In this document: positions 1 through 5,801 of the stretch, in pieces | Layout: every line of letters starts with the position of its first letter | How positions within the stretch are numbered: the first letter of the stretch is position 1 | Source of the DNA: Caldilineaceae bacterium | Lineage (GTDB): Bacteria > Chloroflexota > Anaerolineae > Caldilineales > Caldilineaceae | Direction of reading: 5' to 3' | Assembly (NCBI GenBank): GCA_015494005.1 | Contig: WGCB01000551.1 | Coordinates: 1-5,801 of the forward strand | DNA: 5,801 nucleotides | Notes under the pieces: model-generated | Seen by the model: only the letters and a program-made list of their open reading frames with translations | The model's database searches: none | What the model was told of the DNA's origin: nothing | Position numbers and translations under genes: made by a program

Positions 1-1
1 A

Positions 2-205
2 CATCGGGACGATTTTGAGCTGGATATCCCCAAGCATGTCATCGCCTCACGTATTTCCGTGAAGCCCGAGACCTTTTCGCGAATCATCAAGAGTCTGAAA
101 TCGAAACAAATTCTGGAGATAAAAGGCAGCAAGGTGCGGCTGCTGGACAGGGATGCCCTGGAGGAGGCCGCGGATGTTTGCGCACTTCCCGTGGAGGCCA
201 GCTGA
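2..205 (+). CDS. CRP/FNR-family transcriptional regulator, C-terminal DNA-binding part (5' truncated)
   Basis: The left edge of the window cuts this gene, leaving 67 codons and a TGA stop. The visible protein is the winged helix-turn-helix of a CRP/FNR-type regulator. The helix-turn-helix reads IPKHVIASRISVKPETFSRI, followed by a wing containing KGSKVRLLDRDAL, which is the usual end of this family. The recognition helix carries the E-T-F-S-R pattern. In FNR, the matching Glu, Ser and Arg contact a TTGAT half-site, so an FNR-like operator is a reasonable inference. The N-terminal cyclic-nucleotide-binding-like sensor domain is outside the window, so the signal (oxygen, nitric oxide, cAMP or other) cannot be read. 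The gene converges on the ATPase operon and is not part of it. No FNR-like site is visible in the intergenic DNA here. Family assignment is firm; the specific member is unknown. Confidence 0.85.
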   Translation, partial: HRDDFELDIPKHVIASRISVKPETFSRIIKSLKSKQILEIKGSKVRLLDRDALEEAADVCALPVEAS

Positions 206-257
206 CATTCATAGGGGGTGGGCGAGTCCACAGCCCTCATCCTGGATCATGGCAAAG

Positions 258-285
258 TCTCCTCTCCCCCGAGGGGGAGAGGAGA
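258..285. repeat. Perfect 13-bp inverted repeat, REP-like palindrome between convergent genes
   Basis: Left arm 258-270 (TCTCCTCTCCCCC) and right arm 273-285 (GGGGGAGAGGAGA) are perfect reverse complements with a central GA. The right arm continues into GGTTGGGGTGAGGGGG (to about 302). This layout, a C/G-rich palindrome followed by GGTTGGGGTGAGGG, resembles dispersed palindromic repeats familiar from many proteobacterial genomes; that is recalled, not searched. It lies between the stop codons of two convergent genes, where such repeats often sit and may stop transcription or protect transcript ends. There is no good T-tract on either side (the minus-strand reading continues CTTTGCC), so a standard intrinsic terminator is not clearly supported. 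The rest of 206-314 holds no gene or other signal that I can see, apart from a GGCGCGCC palindrome at 301-308. Confidence 0.7.
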
Positions 286-314
286 GGGTTGGGGTGAGGG
301 GGCGCGCCAGGTGC

Positions 315-530
315 TTACTGGTAACGCTTGAGAATGGCCTTGCGTGCCTGCTTGTACTCATCCTCGGTCAGGAGGCCTTTCTTGTAGGTTTCTTCCAGGT
401 CCTGCAGTTCCTGTCCCATGGTCGTGGTGGTGACGGTGGAGTTGACCTTGGCACCGCCGCCTCCGCAGCCTTGCAGTGCCAGCAGGGAAAACGCCAGGAT
501 GGTCGCGACGAGGATGGAAGACAGTTTCAT
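315..530 (-). CDS. Small lipoprotein with C-terminal SHOCT-like domain
   Basis: The predicted protein has 71 residues. Residues 1-21 form a lipoprotein signal peptide (MKLSS, then a hydrophobic stretch) ending in the lipobox LQGC, with Cys22 as the lipidated residue. Residue 23 is Gly rather than Asp, so by the Lol sorting rule of enterobacteria it would go to the outer membrane. A Gly/Thr-rich linker (23-37) follows. Residues about 40-70 (LQDLEETYKKGLLTEDEYKQ and onward to LKRY) match the SHOCT pattern: short paired helices with L-x2-L, a G-L-L-T-x-E-E/D-Y turn and a final K/R-x-L. SHOCT segments are usually oligomerisation or interaction modules at protein ends. The start at 530 is preferred over a GTG at 572 because AAGGAG lies 8 nt upstream. 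The gene follows ATPase subunit D by 55 nt on the same strand with no convincing terminator between, so co-transcription is plausible. A role in the ATPase is not shown. Confidence 0.82.
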   Translation of the reverse strand: MKLSSILVATILAFSLLALQGCGGGGAKVNSTVTTTTMGQELQDLEETYKKGLLTEDEYKQARKAILKRYQ

Positions 531-538
531 GGTTTGAA

Positions 539-544
539 CTCCTT
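539..544 (-). promoter_or_regulatory. Ribosome binding site of the SHOCT lipoprotein
   Basis: The minus strand reads AAGGAG here, followed by 8 nt and then ATG at 530. This near-consensus Shine-Dalgarno decides the start: the longer in-frame option (GTG at 572) would add 14 residues ahead of an otherwise ordinary lipoprotein signal peptide. Confidence 0.8.
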
Positions 545-585
545 GGATTCGTTGAAAAAACTTCAGGCGCACATGATAGCATCAT

Positions 586-1200
586 TCAGGGTTTTGCCTG
601 CAGCAGTTTCACCTGGAACAGGCTGTTGCGCTCTTCCTCCTCCAGGCTTTCCCCGATGAAGCGGATGGTTTCCTCGTAGCGGGGAATGATGTTGTATTTC
701 AGGGCGTTGACCCGCTTTTGGGTCTTGCGCTGCTCGTTGAGCATGCGCCTCAGGGTAATCTCCGCTTCTCCCAGGCGGGCGAGCACCACGGCCATTTCCG
801 TGAGATATTCCCGTACCTTGTCGAAGCCCGCGTCCGTCCACATGAGACTCACGGGCTCCAGGGGGTTCTGCGCTGCCTGCACTGCCGGGTATTCCACCCC
901 CAGGTTGCTGCGCGGCCGTATCTTCACCTTCAGGGCCGGCTTCAGGCCCAGACCGGCCTGCTGCAGCATGCGTTCGCCCATGCGCATCTGGGTGATGCTC
1001 AGCCAGTAGTAGGCGCGGTCCACCAGCAGAGCGGCCTCGGCGCGCAGCTTGCGGTAGGCGGCCAGCTGTTCCCGCACCATGCGGGTGAGGAGTTCACGTT
1101 TGCGTTCCAGCAGGTCGTGGCCGCCGACCAGGAAATCCAGCTGGCGCTGCAGCTGCAGCCGGGCATTGCGCGTGGGGGGAATGGGCAGGCGCTCGGTCAT
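586..1200 (-). CDS. ntpD: V/A-type ATPase subunit D (central rotor shaft)
   Basis: Subunit D forms the long helical shaft that, with subunit F, passes torque between the A3B3 head and the membrane ring. The protein has 204 residues, the usual size for the family. The N-terminal helix begins with the typical P-T-R/K-x2-L pattern (PPTRNARLQLQRQL, residues 8-21) and LERKRELL (31-38), matching the conserved LLKxKRDxL of D subunits. The middle part (about 85-125) is the loop-rich head. The C-terminal helix carries the family signature QKRVNALKYNIIPRYEETI (161-179) and then ESLEEEERNSLFQVK (184-198). ATG at 1200 overlaps the TGA of subunit B (ATGA). A GGAGG lies 7 nt upstream inside the end of B, supporting the start and coupled translation. 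It is the last recognisable ATPase gene on this transcript. Confidence 0.96.
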   Translation of the reverse strand: MTERLPIPPTRNARLQLQRQLDFLVGGHDLLERKRELLTRMVREQLAAYRKLRAEAALLVDRAYYWLSITQMRMGERMLQQAGLGLKPALKVKIRPRSNLGVEYPAVQAAQNPLEPVSLMWTDAGFDKVREYLTEMAVVLARLGEAEITLRRMLNEQRKTQKRVNALKYNIIPRYEETIRFIGESLEEEERNSLFQVKLLQAKP

Positions 1201-2582
1201 TTGCCCCCCTCCCAGTCATGGTAGCGGGCCAGGTCCGTCTCGCTCACCCGGGACAGCACCTCACCGGGCAGCAGGGAGAGCAGTTCCCAGGCGATGTTCA
1301 GGGTCTGGATCACGGAGCGGTCCTCGTCCGGTCCCTGAGCCAGGAAGCGCTGTTCGAACTGGTCGGCGAAATCCAGGTAGCGCCGGTCCAGGTCCGGCAG
1401 TTCGTCGCGGCCGATGATGGAGGCCAGGTTACGCACCTCCAGGGCCCGGGCATAAGCGGCATAGAGCTGGCTGGCCACCCGCGGGTGGTCCTCCCGGGTG
1501 TCGTCCTTGCCGATGCCATCCTTCATCAGCCGGGACAGGGACGGCGGAATGTTCACCGGCGGGTAGAGATTCTGGTTGTTCAGCTCCCGGGAGAGCACGA
1601 TCTGGCCCTCGGTGATGTAGCCTGTAAGATCGGGAATGGGGTGGGTGATGTCGTCGGAGGGCATGCTCACCACGGGCACCATGGTGATGGAGCCGTGGCG
1701 CTTGTGCACCCGTCCGGCGCGCTCGTAGATCTCTGCCATGTCCGAGTACAGATAGCCGGGATAGCCCTTGCGTGTGGGCACGTCGCCCTTGGCCGTGGCC
1801 ACCTCGCGCAGGGCTTCGGCGTAATAGGTCATGTCCGTGAGCACCACCAGCACGTGCAGGTCCAGGTCGAAGGCCAGGTACTCGGCGGCGGTGAGAGCGG
1901 TGCGCGGCAGGATGAGGCGCTCTATGGGCGGGTCGTCCGCCAGGTTGATGAACATGGCCACATTGCCCAGCACGCCGTTGTTCTCGAAATCCTCACGGAA
2001 GAAGCGCGCGTCGGCGTAGGACAGGCCCATGGCGGCGAACACCACCACGAAACGGGATTCCTCTCCCAGCAGCCGGCTCTGGCGCACGATCTGCGCCACC
2101 AGGCGGTTGTGGGGCAGGCCGGAACCGGAGAAGATGGGCAGCTTCTGACCGCGCACCAGGGAGTTCAGGCCGTCGATGGCGGAGATGCCGGTCTGGATGA
2201 ACTCCCGGGGATAGGCCCGGGCCACGGGATTCACCGGCTCGCCGTTCACATTGCGCCGCAGGCGCGAGATGATGGGCGGGCGCTCGTCCCTGGGCTCGCC
2301 GATGCCGTTGAACACCCGCCCCAGCAGATCCGGTGACAGGGCCAGCTCGAAAGGCTGGTCGAGAAAGCGTACCCAGGTATCGTCCAGGTTGAGATCGTCC
2401 GTGCCTTCGAGCACCTGCACCATGACCAGTTCTTCGGAGCTGAGTATGACCTGGCCGTTGCGCTTGCGGCCGTGACGGTCGCGGATGCTCACCCGGTCGC
2501 CAAAGGCCACGCCGGGCACGCCCTTGAGGAACAGCAGGCCTGTGCGCGCGGCGGCGGCGTAGCGGTATTCCTTCTCTTTCAT
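1197..2582 (-). CDS. ntpB: V/A-type ATPase subunit B (non-catalytic nucleotide-binding subunit)
   Basis: Three copies of this 461-residue protein alternate with three A subunits in the cytoplasmic hexameric head. Residues about 10-80 form the N-terminal beta-barrel. The central RecA-like domain includes FIQTGISAIDGLNSLVRGQK (128-147) and the degenerate P-loop SGSGLPHNRL (152-161). This lacks the GK-S/T of a true Walker A motif, as is normal for B subunits, which do not hydrolyse ATP. Further family blocks are LTDMTYYAEALREV (248-261), GYPGYLYSDMAEIYERAGR (273-291) and the ATPase alpha/beta signature PPVNIPPSLSRL (341-352). The open frame continues 149 codons upstream inside subunit A. The start at 2582 is chosen because the family N-terminus begins there, GGAGG lies 7 nt upstream, and the ATG overlaps the TGA of A (ATGA). 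Its own TGA overlaps the ATG of D in the same way. Confidence 0.97.
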   Translation of the reverse strand: MKEKEYRYAAAARTGLLFLKGVPGVAFGDRVSIRDRHGRKRNGQVILSSEELVMVQVLEGTDDLNLDDTWVRFLDQPFELALSPDLLGRVFNGIGEPRDERPPIISRLRRNVNGEPVNPVARAYPREFIQTGISAIDGLNSLVRGQKLPIFSGSGLPHNRLVAQIVRQSRLLGEESRFVVVFAAMGLSYADARFFREDFENNGVLGNVAMFINLADDPPIERLILPRTALTAAEYLAFDLDLHVLVVLTDMTYYAEALREVATAKGDVPTRKGYPGYLYSDMAEIYERAGRVHKRHGSITMVPVVSMPSDDITHPIPDLTGYITEGQIVLSRELNNQNLYPPVNIPPSLSRLMKDGIGKDDTREDHPRVASQLYAAYARALEVRNLASIIGRDELPDLDRRYLDFADQFEQRFLAQGPDEDRSVIQTLNIAWELLSLLPGEVLSRVSETDLARYHDWEGGK

Positions 2583-4357
2583 GAGCGGCCCTCCCTGTAG
2601 TCCCGCGCCAGCTTGTCCAGCTGGTCCTGCATGTCTTCCTTCAACCGGGCCAGAGCGTCCAACTGCTCGTTGCCATAGCTGTTCTTGGCCCGCCGCAGGC
2701 GCGCCAGGGCGGGAAGTTGCAGCAGGGCGCTGACCGGCACCTGGTTGTCGATGAGTTCCCCGCCACGCTGGTACAGGCTCATGGCCAGATCCAGCAGGGC
2801 AAACTGTTTCTGCGGCGAGCAGTAGCTGTCCACCTCGTCCAGGGCGCTCTGCTGCAGCAGGGCCTCGCGCACCAGGCTGGCGGCTTCCACGCTCCAGCGC
2901 TGGGCCGGGGACAGGGCCTCCACCCCCACCAGGTTGATGATGCGGGACAGCTCCTCGGCCCGGGCGAGCAGGTCCAGGGCCTGGGCGCGGCGGGCCTGCC
3001 ACGCCGGGCTGATCTCCCTGGACCACCATCGGGCGGCGGCCTCCACGGCGTCGGAGAAACTCTCCGTCCAGGACACGGAAGGATAGTGGCGGGCGTCCGC
3101 CAGGGACTTGGACAGGGCCCAGAAGGTCTGGATGATGTCTTTGGTGTGGTTGGTGACAGGTTCGGAGAAGTCGCCCCCCGGCGGTGACACGGCGCCGATG
3201 AGGGTCACGGAGCCGCTGTCGCCGCCCAGAGTGTCCACGCGCCCGGCCCGCTCGTAGAAGGCCGCCAGGCGCGAGGCCAGGTAGGCGGGATAGCCTTCCT
3301 CCACGGGCATCTGCCCCAGGCGTCCCGCCACTTCACGCAGGGCTTCGGCCCAGCGGCTGGTGGAGTCCGCCAGCATCACCACGTCATGGCCCTGGTCACG
3401 GTAGTACTCCGCCAGGGTTACCCCCAGATAGATGGAGGCCTCCCGCGCCACCACGGGCATGTTGGAGGTGTTGGCCACCAGCAGGGTGCGTTCCATGAGG
3501 GAGCGACCGCTGTAGGGGTCGGTGAGTTCGGGGAAGGATTCGAGAATGTCCACCAGTTCGTTGCCGCGCTCGCCGCAGCCCACATAGATGACGATGTCCG
3601 CGTTGGTCCAGCGGGCGATCTGCTGCTGCAGCATGGTCTTGCCCGCGCCGAAGGGGCCGGGAATGGCGCCCTTTCCGCCCTTGAGCAGGGGAAAGAAGGT
3701 GTCCAGGATGCGCTGGCCGGTGAGCAGGGGAGCGATGCCGTCGTCGCGCCGGGCATAGGGCCTGGGCTGGCGCACCGGCCAGCGCTGCAGCAGGCTCAGG
3801 CCCTGTATGCCCTTCAGCGGCGTGCGCACCCGGGCAATGGTTTGTTCCAGGGTGTAGCGGCCGGCGCCGGCCAGTTCCATGAGTTCGCCCTTGATGCCTG
3901 GCGGCACCAGGATGCGGTGTTCCACGGCTTCGGTTTCCTGTACCCGGCCCAGCACCATGCCGCCGCGGATTTCCTGACCGGCTCTGAGGCTGGCTTCCGG
4001 GATGAAGTCCCAGTGCTTTTTCCTGTCCAGGGCAGGCAGGGCCAGGCCCCGGGGAATGTGCTCTCCGGCGCTTTCCATGATGGCGCGCAGGGGACGCTGC
4101 ACCCCGTCGAAGATGCCTCCGAGGAGGCCGGGGCCCAGCTCGGCGGACAGGGGGTGGCCCAGGGGAACCACCTCCTCACCGGGACGCAGCATCTCCGTGG
4201 ACTCGTACACCTGTATCAGGGCGCGTTCGCCGTCCAGACCGATGACCTCGCCGGTGAGGCCCAGTTCGCCCACGCGCAGCTGCTCCCCGTTGGCGATGCC
4301 CGGCAGGCGTGCCTGCACCAGGGGACCGTTGACCTCGATGATTCGTCCGCTCTTCAT
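2579..4357 (-). CDS. ntpA: V/A-type ATPase catalytic subunit A
   Basis: This is the ATP-hydrolysing or synthesising subunit, three per complex, in the cytoplasmic head. The 592 residues match the family length. In order: an N-terminal beta-barrel (GRIIEVNGPLVQARLPG, 4-20; GEVIGLDGERALIQVYE, 36-52); the non-homologous 'bulge' insert specific to A subunits, about 115-190, including LVPPGIKGEL (150-159); and the catalytic RecA domain. Walker A is intact, GPFGAGKT (234-241). The catalytic glutamate lies in GCGERGNE (260-267, Glu263). The Walker B region is VVMLADSTSRWAEALRE (326-342), followed by SPPGGDFSEPVT (391-402). The C-terminal helical domain fills the rest. All key residues are present, so the enzyme should be active. 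ATG at 4357 overlaps the TGA of subunit E (ATGA). The upstream Shine-Dalgarno is weak (GGGG at 4370-4367), suggesting that initiation depends on translation of E. Confidence 0.98.
   Translation of the reverse strand: MKSGRIIEVNGPLVQARLPGIANGEQLRVGELGLTGEVIGLDGERALIQVYESTEMLRPGEEVVPLGHPLSAELGPGLLGGIFDGVQRPLRAIMESAGEHIPRGLALPALDRKKHWDFIPEASLRAGQEIRGGMVLGRVQETEAVEHRILVPPGIKGELMELAGAGRYTLEQTIARVRTPLKGIQGLSLLQRWPVRQPRPYARRDDGIAPLLTGQRILDTFFPLLKGGKGAIPGPFGAGKTMLQQQIARWTNADIVIYVGCGERGNELVDILESFPELTDPYSGRSLMERTLLVANTSNMPVVAREASIYLGVTLAEYYRDQGHDVVMLADSTSRWAEALREVAGRLGQMPVEEGYPAYLASRLAAFYERAGRVDTLGGDSGSVTLIGAVSPPGGDFSEPVTNHTKDIIQTFWALSKSLADARHYPSVSWTESFSDAVEAAARWWSREISPAWQARRAQALDLLARAEELSRIINLVGVEALSPAQRWSVEAASLVREALLQQSALDEVDSYCSPQKQFALLDLAMSLYQRGGELIDNQVPVSALLQLPALARLRRAKNSYGNEQLDALARLKEDMQDQLDKLARDYREGRS
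2590..2594 (-). promoter_or_regulatory. Ribosome binding site of ATPase subunit B
   Basis: The minus strand reads GGAGG (within GGGAGGG), 7 nt before the ATG at 2582. It lies inside the last codons of subunit A. It separates the true B start from the much longer in-frame extension that runs back to about 3029 through the A gene. Confidence 0.75.
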
Positions 4358-5001
4358 GGCGTCATGCCCCGCTGGCTGATTTCCGCGGCGAACAGGCGCT
4401 CGGTGATGACCTGCAGCAGCCTGTCGTCGAGGCGCTCCAGGCGGCCCTCGAAGCTGTTGTCGATGCGGACACGGTTGGCGGCGTCACGCAGCACCAGGCC
4501 ACCGCTGCACTGGCAAGGGGTGTCGGCCAGGCGAATCTTCCTGTCTGCGTCCAGGCCCGAGACGAAATCCTCCCAGTGGGCCTGCAGATATTCCCGGTCT
4601 TCGGCGTTCACCTCCACCACCAGATCGTCGTCTTCCATGGCAGCCACCGAACCCTTGAGCAGGGACTTCATGAAGGGCCAGTAGCTGTCCGGGTCCTGCC
4701 GGAACTGTTGCAGCCGCTGTGGCAGCGCCTGGAGGACTGACTGGATGAGGCGCCAGCGCAGCTTGTCCAGGTCGCTCTTCAGGCGCAGCTCGCTGGCCTG
4801 GATCTGGCGCCGGTAGTAGCGCTCGGCCTCTGCCTGGGCGGCCAGTACCTCGTTCTGCTCGCGGATGCGCAGGCGCTCCTGAGCGTCTTCCAGGATGTGC
4901 TGGCGGGCCCGCCGGGCGCGGTCGCGGTATTCCTGGGCGAGCTTTTCAGCCCGCTCCAGCAGGGCCTGTTCCAGGTCGCTGACCAGCTGTTCTTCAGCCA
5001 T
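4354..5001 (-). CDS. ntpE: V/A-type ATPase subunit E (peripheral stalk)
   Basis: Subunit E pairs with subunit G (H in some nomenclatures) to form the peripheral stalks that hold the A3B3 head against the membrane stator. The protein has 215 residues. Residues about 1-95 are highly charged, Glu/Arg/Gln/Ala-rich and almost free of Gly and Pro, as expected for the long N-terminal coiled-coil helix. Residues about 105-215 form the globular head-binding domain, with the family pattern CSGGLVLRD (165-173), VRIDNSFEGRLERL (178-191) and a terminal ERLF (201-204). Overall sequence is divergent, as is common for E, but the GG-V/L...DN-x-F-x2-R-L block and the position just before A support the call. 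The start at 5001 overlaps the end of F by 8 nt. GGGAG lies 12 nt upstream, a slightly long spacing. The partner G/H subunit is not in the window. Confidence 0.9.
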   Translation of the reverse strand: MAEEQLVSDLEQALLERAEKLAQEYRDRARRARQHILEDAQERLRIREQNEVLAAQAEAERYYRRQIQASELRLKSDLDKLRWRLIQSVLQALPQRLQQFRQDPDSYWPFMKSLLKGSVAAMEDDDLVVEVNAEDREYLQAHWEDFVSGLDADRKIRLADTPCQCSGGLVLRDAANRVRIDNSFEGRLERLDDRLLQVITERLFAAEISQRGMTP

Positions 5002-5341
5002 CTTGTTCCAATGCTCCCTTTCCCAGCACGCTGATTACCAGTTCCTCCACCTGGGGGCGGTAGCTGCCCGGGGCGTTCAGGGGCGGAATCTCCGTCACCA
5101 GGATGCCGCCGCCATGGTGCTGCAGGCGCTCCAAGGCCTTGCAGTGGCAGCGCGCCAGCCTTGGATCGAGAAACACCAGGGCTGTTTCGCCGTCTTCCTG
5201 CAGCCTTTCCAGCAGGGCTTCCAGGTCGTCCGGCGAGGCGTCCGGCCAGGTTTCGAAGCCGATGAGAGAGAAGCCGTTGCACAGGGCGGCTTCGCCCATC
5301 ATGATGAGGCGGGTGCGCCCGACAGGTTCCAGGGTATCCAT
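4994..5341 (-). CDS. ntpF: V/A-type ATPase subunit F (central rotor shaft)
   Basis: In the A/V-ATPase naming used here, F is the small Rossmann-like protein that binds the D shaft and contributes to the rotor and to regulation of hydrolysis (called G in Enterococcus hirae). The protein has 115 residues, close to the usual size of about 100. Family features are RLIMMGEAALCNGFSLIGFE (11-30), equivalent to the typical IAVIGD...GF-x-LAG start; ALVFLDP (54-60) in place of the usual AIILI strand; ILVTEIPP (80-87), matching the PxIxxIP strand; and a final VISVLGKGAL (102-111). It is a divergent member with about ten extra N-terminal residues. ATG at 5341 lies one base after the TGA of K. No clear Shine-Dalgarno precedes it, so coupling to K is likely. 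Met14 or Met15 could be alternative starts but would remove part of the first strand. Confidence 0.85.
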   Translation of the reverse strand: MDTLEPVGRTRLIMMGEAALCNGFSLIGFETWPDASPDDLEALLERLQEDGETALVFLDPRLARCHCKALERLQHHGGGILVTEIPPLNAPGSYRPQVEELVISVLGKGALEQDG

Positions 5342-5342
5342 G

Positions 5343-5792
5343 TCAGCCGATCTTGCCCAGCATGAGTATGGTCACCACCAGGCCGTAGATGGCGATGCCC
5401 TCGGCCAGACCCAGGTAGATGAGGGTGCGGCCGAACAGTTCCGGTTTCTCTGAGATCACGGCCAGGGAGGCCGCGCCCACGGGGCCCACGGCAATACCCG
5501 CGCCTATGGTGGCCAGGGCCGTGGGGATGCCGATGCCGATGAGAGACAGGCCCAGGCCCACGCTGACCTCTCCTCCCCCGGCGCTGGCCGTGGTTTCCGC
5601 CATGGCATCCTGCATGCCCAGCACCAGCAGCCCCACCTGGGCGCCCACGAACACCAGCAGGTTTATCGCCACCACGGATTTCCACTTGCGCCGGATGTGG
5701 GGCTGTCTCGCCGGGGGATGGATTTCCAGATAGATGCCGGTGCCGATGAGGGCCAGCAGGCTCAGGCTCAACAATAAAATCATCCAGTACAT
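5343..5792 (-). CDS. ntpK: V/A-type ATPase subunit K (membrane rotor c-ring proteolipid)
   Basis: This is the proteolipid that forms the ion-carrying rotor ring. The 149 residues appear to have four membrane segments: about 3-22, 40-60, 78-112 (Gly/Ala-rich) and 122-146. Only the second pair (78-147) looks like a c-subunit hairpin, with the cytoplasmic loop ISEKPELFGRTL (113-124) and the ion-binding carboxylate Glu131 in LAEGIAIYGLVV (129-140). The first pair lacks the Gly-rich pattern and a mid-membrane acid. Segment two ends in DAMAET (62-67), which resembles a signal-peptide AxA cleavage site. No Gln occurs in the c hairpin and no Ser/Thr follows Glu131, so the usual sodium ligands are not seen and protons are the more likely ion (inference). 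ATG at 5792 has GAG 6 nt upstream at the window edge. A TGA at 5782-5780 in another frame may end the upstream gene, probably subunit I, but too little is visible to call it. Confidence 0.88.
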   Translation of the reverse strand: MYWMILLLSLSLLALIGTGIYLEIHPPARQPHIRRKWKSVVAINLLVFVGAQVGLLVLGMQDAMAETTASAGGGEVSVGLGLSLIGIGIPTALATIGAGIAVGPVGAASLAVISEKPELFGRTLIYLGLAEGIAIYGLVVTILMLGKIG

Positions 5793-5801
5793 GACGTTCT
5801 C

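Noticed and set aside
301..308. GGCGCGCC 8-bp palindrome near the lipoprotein stop codon
   Set aside because: A single short GC palindrome is expected by chance in GC-rich DNA and has no further dyad or spacing that suggests an operator.
555..585. Possible terminator after subunit D: small hairpin ATGAT-AGC-ATCAT (573-585) and a minus-strand T6 (560-555)
   Set aside because: The stem is only 5 A/T-rich pairs and the T-run starts 12 nt after it, so it does not form a standard intrinsic terminator.
153..659. Plus-strand open frame crossing the palindrome, the lipoprotein and the end of subunit D
   Set aside because: It starts inside the regulator gene in another frame, runs antisense to two supported genes and through a repeat, and has no protein-like domain.
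1218..2336. 372-codon plus-strand open frame antisense to subunit B
   Set aside because: It is His/Gly/Val-rich with no domain signature and fully opposite a certain gene; this is a codon-bias shadow.
2583..3029. In-frame upstream extension of subunit B by 149 codons
   Set aside because: It overlaps the conserved C-terminal region of subunit A in another frame, is Gly/Pro/Arg-rich and unlike any B subunit. The ATG at 2582 has a good ribosome binding site and the family N-terminus.
3386..4684. 432-codon plus-strand open frame antisense to subunits A and E
   Set aside because: It lies wholly opposite genes with strong family motifs, its product shows no recognisable domain, and long antisense frames are expected in GC-rich coding DNA.
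5780..5801. Possible last codons of an upstream subunit I gene overlapping the start of K (TGA at 5782-5780, minus strand)
   Set aside because: Only six codons plus the stop would be visible. The frame is open and the operon context makes it plausible, but there is not enough sequence to support a feature.

Overview
The window is a GC-rich bacterial segment, most likely from a gammaproteobacterium. That placement is an inference from composition, from the FNR/CRP-type regulator tail, and from a dispersed-type palindromic repeat. Almost all of it (about 586 to 5792, minus strand) is the distal part of an operon for a rotary V/A-type ATPase (also called V-type or A-type ATP synthase/ATPase), not the F-type enzyme usual in proteobacteria.

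In transcription order (right to left) the genes are K (membrane rotor ring, 5792-5343), F (central shaft, 5341-4994), E (peripheral stalk, 5001-4354), A (catalytic, 4357-2579), B (non-catalytic nucleotide subunit, 2582-1197) and D (central shaft, 1200-586). They are very tightly packed. E/A, A/B and B/D each share an ATGA stop/start overlap, F/E overlap by 8 nt, and K/F are separated by one base, so translational coupling is likely. K and I form the membrane motor, D and F the rotor shaft, E the peripheral stalk and A3B3 the catalytic head. Subunits I, C and G/H are not in the window. They are expected upstream (right of 5801) or elsewhere. The order K-F-E-A-B-D, with no C gene among them, differs from the Thermus and Enterococcus arrangements.

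After D, 55 nt downstream on the same strand, lies a small lipoprotein with a C-terminal SHOCT-like segment (530-315). It has a strong ribosome binding site and could be the last gene of the transcript. A perfect 13-bp inverted repeat (258-285) sits between it and the convergent C-terminus of a CRP/FNR-family regulator (2-205, plus strand), whose N-terminal part is cut off by the window edge. No RNA genes, CRISPR arrays, insertion sequences or clear promoters were seen. The long plus-strand open frames opposite A, B and E are antisense shadows of GC-rich genes.

The window does not show a clearly new system. The points most worth a second look are the K subunit with its extra N-terminal membrane hairpin, the absence of C from the stalk gene block, and the SHOCT lipoprotein attached to the ATPase operon.
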